Origin: an uncultured Pelagibacteraceae bacterium
GTDB lineage: Bacteria; Pseudomonadota; Alphaproteobacteria; Pelagibacterales; Pelagibacteraceae
Assembly: GCA_902596915.1 (NCBI GenBank)
Contig: CACJVQ010000011.1
Span: 1-35,121 of the forward strand
Direction of reading: 5' to 3'
Length of the DNA: 35,121 nucleotides
Part shown: positions 10,026-16,919 of the stretch, in pieces
Numbering within the stretch: the first letter of the stretch is position 1
How the letters are laid out: each line of letters begins with the position of its first letter
Program-made: the position numbers and the translations under genes
The notes under the pieces: model-generated
Databases searched by the model: none
Told to the model about the DNA's origin: nothing
What the model saw: the letters and a program-made list of their open reading frames with translations, nothing else

Positions 10026-10058
10026 GTTTACATATAAACTATTTAAGATTAATGTCTA
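10026..10058 (-). promoter_or_regulatory. Candidate promoter with overlapping palindrome for the PiT-like gene
   Basis: Reading the minus strand, TAGACA (10058-10053) is a 5 of 6 match to TTGACA, followed after 16 bases by TATATG (10036-10031). The -10 lies inside the palindrome GTTTACATATAAAC (10026-10039), which could be an operator. Transcription from here would give a leader of about 120 bases before the ATG, with one small hairpin (AAAGAT/ATCTTT near 9977-9993). No known riboswitch or Pho-box motif is recognisable in 9902-10094. Confidence 0.4.
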
Positions 10059-10094
10059 CTTTAATGCTTTTTGAAATTCTTAGTAGAGTTGTAT

Positions 10095-10745
10095 TTATTT
10101 GATTAGTCGCTTGATTATATAAATAGCAACAATAGCCCCCAGTAGTTCAGCAAATATATAAGTTGGTGTATTTAAGTAATTAATGCCAGTAAATGAATCT
10201 GTAAAAGTTCTAGCAATTGCAACAGCTGGATTCGCAAATGATGTGGATGAAGTAAACCAATAACCAGCGGATATATAGGTAGCAACACATGCAGCTACTG
10301 TAGTTTTACCATCTTTTAATGTAGCAAAAATAATAAAAATAAGACCGAAAGTTGCTACTATTTCTGATAAAAATATATGAAAACCATCTCTATTTTTTGT
10401 AGATAATTCAATAATACTGTGTTCAAAAAAAACGTTTGCTAACATAACTCCTAAAAGACAACCTAGTATCTGAGCAGGAATAAATGTTAATAATTCTTTT
10501 CCTTTAATTCTTTTAGTTAAATACATAGATAAACTTACAAAAGGATTTAGATGAGCACCTGAAATATTAGCAAAAGCTGTTATTAATACAAATAAACCCG
10601 CTCCAGTAGCAATTGTATTTGCTAATAATCTAACAGCATTATCATTAGTTAGATTTTCAGCCATTATTCCAGAACCAACAATAACCATTACTAAGAAGCA
10701 GCTAGCTATAAACTCACCTAAGAAAATTTTATTATTATTCTTCAT
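10095..10745 (-). CDS. aqpS: MIP-family channel (aquaglyceroporin), probably arsenite-permeable AqpS type
   Basis: A 216-residue six-helix channel of the aquaporin family. The two half-helix motifs are visible: ISGAHLNPFVSLSMYL (NPF instead of NPA) and SFANPAVAIARTFTD (canonical NPA). The start overlaps the arsenate reductase gene by 11 bases, so both products are probably translated together. In Sinorhizobium, AqpS next to ArsC lets arsenite leave the cell passively after reduction; by that established precedent this gene is likely the exit route here. No ArsB or Acr3 pump is in the window. The altered first motif changes a pore-lining region and makes the exact solute uncertain. Confidence 0.82.
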   Translation of the reverse strand: MKNNNKIFLGEFIASCFLVMVIVGSGIMAENLTNDNAVRLLANTIATGAGLFVLITAFANISGAHLNPFVSLSMYLTKRIKGKELLTFIPAQILGCLLGVMLANVFFEHSIIELSTKNRDGFHIFLSEIVATFGLIFIIFATLKDGKTTVAACVATYISAGYWFTSSTSFANPAVAIARTFTDSFTGINYLNTPTYIFAELLGAIVAIYIIKRLIK

Positions 10746-11166
10746 TTTTTATCCAATTTTTAATTTTTTCGTTAATAACATTAAACGTGTTTAAGATAAT
10801 GTTATTTTTTTCGTTTTCATTTAAATTTATTAATTTAGATACAGGATCTTCAATATCCCAGTGAATAATTTGATCTTTTTTAGGCCAAATAGGACACACC
10901 TCGTGATTTGCATTATTACAAACGGTAATCACATGATCCATTTTAATTTCACTATTAATAAAAATATCAAAGTTTTTGGATGTTGTTTTGCTTAGATCAT
11001 AGTTTTTCATTTCTAAAAATTTTTTAATATCACTATTAATTTTACCGGTTGGATTACTACCGGCACTGTAGGCTTTAAATTTATTATTGAAATTATTGTT
11101 AATTATAACTTCAGCAATAATGCTTCTTGCTGAGTTACCAGTACAAACAAACAAGATATTTTTCAT
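10735..11166 (-). CDS. arsC: Thioredoxin-type arsenate reductase
   Basis: A 143-residue protein of the low-molecular-weight phosphatase fold. The P-loop is CTGNSAR with Cys8 and Arg14; the two relay cysteines are Cys83 and Cys91 in VCNNANHEVCPIWP, and WDIEDPV carries the general-acid Asp-Pro. This trio of cysteines separates thioredoxin-coupled ArsC from ordinary tyrosine phosphatases. It would reduce arsenate to arsenite in the cytoplasm. It overlaps the upstream 73-residue gene by one base (TAATG) and the downstream channel gene by 11 bases, a tight operon. No ArsR repressor gene is present; zur lies upstream on the same strand, so control may be shared or internal. Confidence 0.92.
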   Translation of the reverse strand: MKNILFVCTGNSARSIIAEVIINNNFNNKFKAYSAGSNPTGKINSDIKKFLEMKNYDLSKTTSKNFDIFINSEIKMDHVITVCNNANHEVCPIWPKKDQIIHWDIEDPVSKLINLNENEKNNIILNTFNVINEKIKNWIKNEE

Positions 11167-11387
11167 TAAATTATAATTTTATAAATTCCTATTACAAACA
11201 ATGGTATTTGTAATCCAAAGTTAGTTAATATCGCTTTGTCTTTAGATATAAACCCTGCAATCGTCCAACCAATAACACCTAATCCATGAAAATATATATT
11301 TATTGGATAGATGTTAAGATTAGTTAATAAAATACCTGATAATACTAAAAATGTACTTATCCATTTAAGATATTTTTTTATAAACAT
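11166..11387 (-). CDS. Small conserved-type membrane protein
   Basis: A 73-residue protein with two or three hydrophobic stretches (WISTFLVLSGILLTNLNIYP, GLGVIGWTIAGFIS, GLQIPLFVIGIYKII). I recognise the layout as that of small DUF-type membrane proteins common in marine alphaproteobacteria, possibly DUF6552, but give no function. A very strong Shine-Dalgarno (GGAGGG, 7 or so bases before ATG) supports translation, and the one-base overlap with arsC implies a linked role or at least linked expression. Confidence 0.72.
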   Translation of the reverse strand: MFIKKYLKWISTFLVLSGILLTNLNIYPINIYFHGLGVIGWTIAGFISKDKAILTNFGLQIPLFVIGIYKIII

Positions 11388-11438
11388 AATAATCCCTCCT
11401 AATTTTTATAAAAATTTAATTATTTATGATGTATTTAC

Positions 11439-11834
11439 TTATTTTTTACAGTTTTTACACAAACCAAAAAACTCTAAATTGTATTTATTGTATTTCATTC
11501 CTGATTTGTCAGCAAAATTGTTAAGGTACTTGGAAAGCTTTAAGTTGCTTACTTCCGTTACGTCTTCGCAGCTTTCACAAATTGAAAAAGCTGTAGCCTT
11601 AGAAACTTGACAATTTGAATTTTTACAAGCTACAAATGCATTTCTGCTCTCAATTTTATGAATTTTTCCAATCTCAACAAGTTTGTCCAAAGCTCTATAG
11701 ACTTGCAAAGGGGCATTAATACCCTTTTTTTTTACATCAAATAAAATTGAATATGCTTTTAATGGTTGATCAGATTTTTCTATTAAATCTAATATAATTT
11801 TTTGGTTTTTAGATAATGTTTCTTGTTTTTGCAT
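11439..11834 (-). CDS. zur: Fur-family zinc uptake regulator Zur
   Basis: Zinc-sensing repressor of 131 residues. The winged-helix part includes LKAYSILFDVKKKGINAPLQ, then VYRALDKLVEIGKIHKIES and NAFVAC, a Zur rather than Fur signature. Metal-site cysteines are visible in CESCEDV and the final CKNCKK. The His-rich run usual after the NAFVxC motif in Zur is replaced here by KNSNCQVSKA, so the regulatory zinc site may be built differently. It is the third gene after znuC and znuB on the same strand, 24 bases downstream of znuB, suggesting autoregulation through the shared control region at 13432-13462. Confidence 0.88.
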   Translation of the reverse strand: MQKQETLSKNQKIILDLIEKSDQPLKAYSILFDVKKKGINAPLQVYRALDKLVEIGKIHKIESRNAFVACKNSNCQVSKATAFSICESCEDVTEVSNLKLSKYLNNFADKSGMKYNKYNLEFFGLCKNCKK

Positions 11835-11858
11835 ATTATTATTTTTTATAATACTTCA

Positions 11859-12662
11859 TTAATTTTTCAATTGTATCGTTTGTTTAACTTTAAGTAATGA
11901 AAAAATAAACAACACTAGAGCTGCAGCAATTATGGATGGACCAGACGGTGTATTAAATTCTAACGAGGAGAACAATCCTATAAACACCGATAACAATCCT
12001 CCAATTATCGCAAAGATCACCATTTTTTGTGGATTATCTGAAAGATTTCTAGCCATAGCTGTTGGTATAATTAACATTCCTGTAATTAATAGCACTCCGA
12101 CTAATTTAATTGATATGGCAATTATTGCAGCCAATAAGATTGTAAAGATCGCTTTTGCTCTATCAGGGTTTAGACCTTCTGCTTGTGCTAATTCATAATT
12201 TACAGTTGAGGCGAACAAAGGTTTCCATATTAATCTTAAAACCAATAAAATTAAGGCTCCACCAACCCATATTGTTACAAGATCTTTCTTATTAACAGCT
12301 AATATGTCCCCAAACAACAATCCCATAATATCAAATCTTATAAAGGTTAAAAATCCAATTACCACTAATCCAACTGCCAATGATGAGTGAGCCAATAACC
12401 CTAACAATGCATCACTTGGTAGATTAGTTTTTTTTTGTAGTTGTATTAAAATTAATGCAATTGCTGATGAAATTAAAAATATTGAAACAGCAATATTAAA
12501 TTCTAATGAATATGCAATTGTTACACCAAGTAATGCGGAGTGGGCGAGTGTATCTCCAAAATAAGACAATCTCCTCCACACAACAAAACAACCAAGAGGA
12601 CCAGCAACAAAAGCGATACCAATACCTGCAACCAATGCTCTTATAAAAAAATCATCAAACAT
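11859..12662 (-). CDS. znuB: Zinc ABC transporter permease ZnuB
   Basis: A 267-residue inner-membrane permease of the ABC-3 (metal) family with about eight to nine hydrophobic segments. Early GPLGCFVVWRRLSYFGDTLAHSALLGV is the family hallmark; later KLVGVLLITGMLIIPTAMARNLS is also typical. It passes zinc delivered by ZnuA into the cytoplasm. It begins one base after the znuC stop region, in the order znuC-znuB-zur. ABC-3 permeases for manganese are similar; the adjoining Zur and CobW genes favour zinc. Confidence 0.93.
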   Translation of the reverse strand: MFDDFFIRALVAGIGIAFVAGPLGCFVVWRRLSYFGDTLAHSALLGVTIAYSLEFNIAVSIFLISSAIALILIQLQKKTNLPSDALLGLLAHSSLAVGLVVIGFLTFIRFDIMGLLFGDILAVNKKDLVTIWVGGALILLVLRLIWKPLFASTVNYELAQAEGLNPDRAKAIFTILLAAIIAISIKLVGVLLITGMLIIPTAMARNLSDNPQKMVIFAIIGGLLSVFIGLFSSLEFNTPSGPSIIAAALVLFIFSLLKVKQTIQLKN

Positions 12663-12663
12663 A

Positions 12664-13410
12664 TCAATTTTTTTTTATATCCCCATCATTAGTATGAATA
12701 TGATCGTGCTTGTGTTCATAAATTGAAAGTGTTTGAGCAGCTTGTTCACCAAACAATGCTTTGTATTCACTATTTTTTGCAACTTCTTTAGGTGAACCCG
12801 AACAACAGACATGACCATTTAAACAAACAACATGATCGGTAGCGCTCATTACTGTATGTAAGTCATGTGATATTAATAAAATACCGCAATTTAATTTTTC
12901 TGAAATTTCTTTAATTAATTCATACAAGGCAATTTCTCCTGTAAAATCTACACCTTGAACCGGCTCATCAAGTACTAACAATTCAGGTTTTTTTGAAATA
13001 GCTCTGGCAAGTAATACTCTTTGAAATTCTCCACCTGATAAATTTCCCAAACTTTTATCTTTTAAATTAATTACTCCAGTTAATGAAAGTGCTTCATCAA
13101 TTACGTCTTCTGTAAGATTATCCGTTAAAAGCATAAAATCTCTTACTCTTAGAGGAAGTGTCCAATCTATTGATATTTTTTGTGGAACATAACCAATATT
13201 ATTTGTGAATTTTTCAACTTGACCCTCAATATTTTTAAATAAACCTAGAGCAATTTTAGCAGTTGTACTTTTACCAGAACCATTAGGACCAATTAAGGTA
13301 ACAATTTTACCTTTTTCAACTTGAAGAGAAACACCTTTAACAAGCCACTTTTGATTTTGTTGAAAACCAACATTGTTTAATTTTACTAAAATATTATTTT
13401 CTATGCTCAT
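12664..13410 (-). CDS. znuC: Zinc ABC transporter ATP-binding protein ZnuC
   Basis: A 248-residue ATPase energising zinc uptake. Motifs: Walker A GPNGSGKST, Q-loop GYVPQKISID, signature LSGGEFQR, Walker B LLVLDEPVQGVD, switch His in ISHDLHTVM. The extended C-terminus with HVCCSGSP and a His-rich tail HKHDHIHTNDGD is typical of ZnuC and could bind zinc. It is the first gene of the minus-strand zinc operon, 73 bases from znuA on the opposite strand. Confidence 0.94.
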   Translation of the reverse strand: MSIENNILVKLNNVGFQQNQKWLVKGVSLQVEKGKIVTLIGPNGSGKSTTAKIALGLFKNIEGQVEKFTNNIGYVPQKISIDWTLPLRVRDFMLLTDNLTEDVIDEALSLTGVINLKDKSLGNLSGGEFQRVLLARAISKKPELLVLDEPVQGVDFTGEIALYELIKEISEKLNCGILLISHDLHTVMSATDHVVCLNGHVCCSGSPKEVAKNSEYKALFGEQAAQTLSIYEHKHDHIHTNDGDIKKN

Positions 13411-13431
13411 TTATTCACTTGACTTAAATAT

Positions 13432-13462
13432 GTTATATTATTACACAGCGTTATATTATAAC
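13432..13462. promoter_or_regulatory. Two candidate Zur boxes in the znuC-znuA control region
   Basis: GTTATATTATAAC at 13450-13462 is a perfect odd-centred palindrome (GTTATA-T-TATAAC). A second copy, GTTATATTATTAC at 13432-13444, starts 18 bases earlier and is slightly degenerate. This matches the alphaproteobacterial Zur box style (TGTTATA-N-TATAACA). Both lie in the 73-base divergent gap, so one region could control znuCB-zur and znuA with the cobW genes. Proof that Zur binds is not visible in sequence. Confidence 0.75.
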
Positions 13463-13483
13463 AATTAACAATAACCAAATATT

Positions 13484-14587
13484 ATGAAAAATCTAAAAAA
13501 ATCTTCAATAATCTTAACAATACTATCATTTTTAACTTTATTTACATCAGCAAATGCCGACATCAAAGTCGTTGCATCAATTAAGCCAATACACTCTTTA
13601 GCTAGCTATTTAATGGATGGTGTAGCTAAACCAGATTTAATAGTTGATGGATACGCTTCACCACATGGATTTGCCATGAAACCTTCGCATGCAAAAATGT
13701 TACAAGATGCTGACATTGTTTTTTGGGTAGGTGAAGATTTAGAAAATTTTTTAGAAAAACCATTAGACTCAATTGCTAATGAGGCAGAAAAAATTGAGTT
13801 ATTAGAGGTTAAAGGTTTAGTTAAGTTAAAATTTAGAGAGAGAAATATTTTTGATGACCATGACGATCACGATGATCATGATGATCACGGACACAAGAAA
13901 AAAGATGATCACGATGATCATGACCATGCAAAAAAAGAAGATGGGCATAAAGAGGACGATCATGACGATCATGGCCATAAGAAAAAAGATGACCACGATG
14001 ACCACGACCATGACGATCATGCAAAAAAAGAAGATGGGCATGATGACCATGATGATCATGATGGACACGAAGGACACCACCACGGTGAATTTGATCCACA
14101 TATTTGGTTAGACCCAATTAATGCAAAAGTTATTTTATTTGAAATGTCTAAGCACTTAATTGAAAATGACCCAACAAATGAAGCTGCTTATAGAGCAAAT
14201 TTAAGTAAGGCTTATAAAGAAATTGATAAACTTACGAATGATGTAACTGCAGAACTCAATGAAAGTACTGCCTCAATCGTGTTTCACGACGCTTACCAAT
14301 ACTTTGAGAAAAGATTTAATGTAAATATATTAGGGGCTTTCACAGTTAACACAGATGTATTACCTGGTGCGGAGCAACTTTCAGAGATCAGAGAAGTAAT
14401 TGAGCACGATAAAGTAGCTTGTGTATTTTCTGAGCCTCAATTTAATCCAGACATCATTAAAGCTGTTGCAAAAGATATGAATATTAAAACTGGTATTGTT
14501 GACCCGTTGGGTGCAACTTTAACTCCTGGAAAAGGTTTGTATTTTGATTTGATAAAAAACATGTCAAAATCCTTTAAAGGATGTTAA
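13484..14587 (+). CDS. znuA: Zinc ABC transporter periplasmic binding protein ZnuA
   Basis: Captures zinc in the periplasm and delivers it to ZnuBC. A signal peptide (residues 1-25) ends ANA before DIKVV. Ligand histidines of the cluster A-I fold are in SPHGF (His61), FDPHIWLDP (His206) and VFHDAY (His268), with Asp in IVDPLGATL. Between the first two, residues 124-200 form an exceptionally long His/Asp/Lys loop built from a 28-residue repeat, which explains the length of 367 against about 310 in other species. The short C-terminus ends SFKGC. It is divergent from znuC and followed after 8 bases by the CobW-type GTPase gene. Confidence 0.95.
   Translation: MKNLKKSSIILTILSFLTLFTSANADIKVVASIKPIHSLASYLMDGVAKPDLIVDGYASPHGFAMKPSHAKMLQDADIVFWVGEDLENFLEKPLDSIANEAEKIELLEVKGLVKLKFRERNIFDDHDDHDDHDDHGHKKKDDHDDHDHAKKEDGHKEDDHDDHGHKKKDDHDDHDHDDHAKKEDGHDDHDDHDGHEGHHHGEFDPHIWLDPINAKVILFEMSKHLIENDPTNEAAYRANLSKAYKEIDKLTNDVTAELNESTASIVFHDAYQYFEKRFNVNILGAFTVNTDVLPGAEQLSEIREVIEHDKVACVFSEPQFNPDIIKAVAKDMNIKTGIVDPLGATLTPGKGLYFDLIKNMSKSFKGC
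13853..14083 (+). repeat. His/Asp-rich tandem repeat inside znuA
   Basis: In-frame repeat coding mainly HDD and HDH triplets. A larger unit of 84 bases (28 residues), from HDDHGHKKKDDHDDHDH to AKKEDGH, occurs twice; the second copy has an extra DDH. The copies differ mostly at synonymous positions (GATCAC against GACCAC), so the protein pattern has been kept while the DNA drifted. Probably a metal-gathering loop. Confidence 0.9.
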
Positions 14588-14595
14588 TTTAATTG

Positions 14596-15570
14596 ATGGA
14601 AGAAACTAACAAACAAGTTCCAGTTACTGTTTTAACAGGCTTTTTAGGTGCTGGAAAAACTACTCTTTTAAACAGAATCTTAACAGAACAGCATGGCAAA
14701 AAATATGCTGTAATAGTTAATGAATTTGGTGAGCAGGGCATTGATAACGATTTAGTTGTTGATGCTGATGAAGAAGTGTTTGAGATGAACAATGGTTGCA
14801 TTTGTTGCACCGTAAGAGGAGACCTAATCAGGATTTTAAGTGGTCTTATGAAGCGTGCGGATAAGCTTGATGCAATCATAGTAGAAACAACAGGATTAGC
14901 CGATCCAGCTCCTGTTGCACAAACTTTTTTTGTCGATCAAGATGTTGCTGATCGAACAAAGTTAGATGCAATTGTTACTGTTGCTGACGCTGTTCATTTA
15001 AGTACACAATTAACAGATCATCACGAAGCAGAGGAACAAATTGCCTTTGCAGACGTTGTATTATTAAACAAAATAGATCTTGTTGATGAAGGTGGATTAG
15101 AAGTTGTTAAAGAAAGAATTAAAAAAATTAATCCTTTTGCAAAAGTTATTAATACAACCAAATGTGGAGTATCATTAAATGAGATTTTAAATCTTGATGC
15201 ATTTAGTTTAAAACGTGTTTTAGATGTTGAGCCTGATTTTCTTACATCAGATCACGACCATGAGCACGATGACGATGTAACTAGCTTATCATTTGTGTCT
15301 GATACCCCTTTAGATATGGAAAAGTTTCAAGATTGGTTTAGTAAACTATTACAAACCAAAGGTCAGGATATTTTAAGAACCAAAGGTATACTCGACTTTA
15401 CAGGAGAAAGTGATCGATATGTATTTCAAGGTGTTCATATGCTTATGGATGCCTCACCAATGGGTAAATGGCCTGAGGGTAAAGAACGAAGTTCTCGACT
15501 AGTCTTCATTGGTCGAAACCTTGAAAGTATGAATTTAAAAGAAGGATTTGAAAACTGTAAATCGGCATGA
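14596..15570 (+). CDS. COG0523 (CobW/ZNG-type) zinc-associated GTPase
   Basis: A 324-residue G3E-family GTPase, probably a zinc metallochaperone. Walker A is GFLGAGKTT; NEFGE follows; the metal-binding CxCC is in NNGCICCTVRGD; ETTGLADP is the switch II-like part; NKID gives guanine specificity. A His-rich stretch SDHDHEHDDD is inserted before the C-terminal CobW domain. I chose ATG at 14596; a TTG one codon earlier is less likely. Its position directly after znuA behind the Zur boxes argues for expression under zinc limitation and against a cobalamin role. The downstream WD40 gene overlaps its stop codon (ATGA). Confidence 0.92.
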   Translation: MEETNKQVPVTVLTGFLGAGKTTLLNRILTEQHGKKYAVIVNEFGEQGIDNDLVVDADEEVFEMNNGCICCTVRGDLIRILSGLMKRADKLDAIIVETTGLADPAPVAQTFFVDQDVADRTKLDAIVTVADAVHLSTQLTDHHEAEEQIAFADVVLLNKIDLVDEGGLEVVKERIKKINPFAKVINTTKCGVSLNEILNLDAFSLKRVLDVEPDFLTSDHDHEHDDDVTSLSFVSDTPLDMEKFQDWFSKLLQTKGQDILRTKGILDFTGESDRYVFQGVHMLMDASPMGKWPEGKERSSRLVFIGRNLESMNLKEGFENCKSA

Positions 15571-16610
15571 AGGCTGATACAAATCAATTCCCAGAATTAG
15601 ATAAGACTAAATTTGAACAAAGAGGAACAGAGTTTAAACTCGGAATTCCTATAACTAATGCTGTTACAGTTGGTAATTCAATAGCTGTTGGATTTGGTGA
15701 TGGTACAGTAAGAATTTTTACATCTGGCGAAAGTTCTGAACCAATAAAAGCTCACAAAGGCATTGTACTCTGCATGTCTAAAGATGGTGATAATATTTTA
15801 ACTGGTGGGGATGATGGTCGATTTTTAAACATTTCCCTTGATGGAAAGATTAATGAGATTGGTAACTTTGGTACTCGTTGGGTAGATCATGTTACAGCAA
15901 ATAATGGAAGTTTAGTTTGTTCATCTGGAAATATTGTTTATCTTTGGTCACCAAATCATAAAGAACCAAAATTATTTGAGCATAATAGCACTATTGGAGG
16001 CATAGCATTTGATGCTAAAGGCAGAAGATTGGCAGTTTCTCGTTATGGAGGAGTAACTCTTTGGAAAAAAGATTATAGTAACAAATGGAATTCATCAGAA
16101 TTAAACTGGAAGGGTTCTCATAACAAAGTAATTTTTAGTCCTGATGGTAAATACCTGGTTACATCAATGCAGGAAAACCAACTACATTTTTGGCGATTAA
16201 AAGACAAAATTGACTCTGCAATGTCTGGATATGGTGCAAAAATTAAAAGTTTTGCTTTCGTAGATGACTCAAAATATTTAGCAACATCGGGAGCTAAAGA
16301 AGCAGTATGTTGGCCATTCGATGGAGATGGACCAGTAGGTCGAGAACCCATTTGTCTTCCTTATGTAGGAAATAAATTAGTAACATTCGTTGAACCATTC
16401 CCAAATGAAAATGCAATTTTAACTGGGTTAAGTGACGGTTCGGTTTTTTTGTCAGAAATCGAAAAAGCAAGCAATACAATTATTATTCGAAGCTTTACAG
16501 AATTTGAAGTATCAGCAATTGCAGTAACCAAAGATTGCTCACATTTATTAATTGGTGACATGGGAGGAAATATTTTATGGACATCGATTTGGGATGAGGA
16601 AAAAAAATAA
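15567..16610 (+). CDS. WD40-repeat beta-propeller protein of the zinc cluster
   Basis: A 347-residue protein with repeated blade patterns: VAVGFGDGTVRIFTSG-like, ILTGGDDGRFLNIS, SGNIVYLWSP, GRRLAVSRYGGVTLWKK, GKYLVTSMQENQLHFWRL, KYLATSGAKEAVCWPF, AILTGLSDGSVFLSE and HLLIGDMGGNILWTS. That is about seven blades, a full propeller, without a signal peptide, so probably cytoplasmic. It overlaps the GTPase gene by four bases (ATGA) and is followed after 3 bases by a small His-tailed protein gene. Propellers are scaffolds; here it may be a partner or client of the GTPase, which is inference from linkage. No catalytic motif is seen. Confidence 0.85.
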   Translation: MKADTNQFPELDKTKFEQRGTEFKLGIPITNAVTVGNSIAVGFGDGTVRIFTSGESSEPIKAHKGIVLCMSKDGDNILTGGDDGRFLNISLDGKINEIGNFGTRWVDHVTANNGSLVCSSGNIVYLWSPNHKEPKLFEHNSTIGGIAFDAKGRRLAVSRYGGVTLWKKDYSNKWNSSELNWKGSHNKVIFSPDGKYLVTSMQENQLHFWRLKDKIDSAMSGYGAKIKSFAFVDDSKYLATSGAKEAVCWPFDGDGPVGREPICLPYVGNKLVTFVEPFPNENAILTGLSDGSVFLSEIEKASNTIIIRSFTEFEVSAIAVTKDCSHLLIGDMGGNILWTSIWDEEKK

Positions 16611-16613
16611 TTT

Positions 16614-16877
16614 ATGTTTAATAAAAAGAAACCTAACGCTGAAACTATTAGAAATTTAAAACATTTATTTTCAAAAAAACATCAAATTCCAGAAAAATCT
16701 ATTTTAAGCATGGCTGAGATAAGTTGTCATGAACCTAATTGCCCTCCTATAGAGACAATAATAACTGAAAGAGCAGAAAATGGGAAAGTAAGGAATTGGC
16801 GTATAGCAAAGCCCATTAATGAAATTCAAGAAATTGATATTGATAATTTAAACGAAGAACACAATCATAATCATTAA
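16614..16877 (+). CDS. Small hypothetical protein with CHEPNC motif and His-rich tail
   Basis: An 87-residue soluble protein I do not recognise by name. Its middle has SMAEISCHEPNCPPIETIIT, with two cysteines and a histidine that could form a metal or redox site, followed by GKVRNWRIAKPINEI. It ends EEHNHNH, a possible metal-binding tail. It lies 3 bases after the WD40 gene and shares its probable operon, so a zinc-linked job is suggested by context only. The block around the CHEPNCPP motif looks conserved-type and makes the gene credible despite its size. Confidence 0.75.
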   Translation: MFNKKKPNAETIRNLKHLFSKKHQIPEKSILSMAEISCHEPNCPPIETIITERAENGKVRNWRIAKPINEIQEIDIDNLNEEHNHNH

Positions 16878-16880
16878 AAA

Positions 16881-16899
16881 TAATTGAACTTTTCAATTA
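16881..16899. terminator. Hairpin after the zinc cluster
   Basis: Perfect 8-base-pair stem TAATTGAA / TTCAATTA with a 3-base loop, 3 bases after the small His-tailed gene. It could end or attenuate transcripts between the zinc cluster and the dehydrogenase gene. The stem is AT-rich and lacks a following T-run, so this is tentative. Confidence 0.35.
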
Positions 16900-16919
16900 A
16901 ATAAGATCTAATAAAATTA

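Noticed and set aside
9902..10094. Known riboswitch or Pho box before the PiT-like gene.
   Set aside because: No core motif of a familiar riboswitch and no paired CTGTCAT-like repeats are visible; only the palindrome and small hairpin remain.
13826..14117. Three open frames across the znuA repeat (two on the minus strand, one shifted on the plus strand).
   Set aside because: They are by-products of the GAT/CAT repeat, giving low-complexity His, Arg, Ile or Met strings; the ZnuA frame has signal peptide and ligands.
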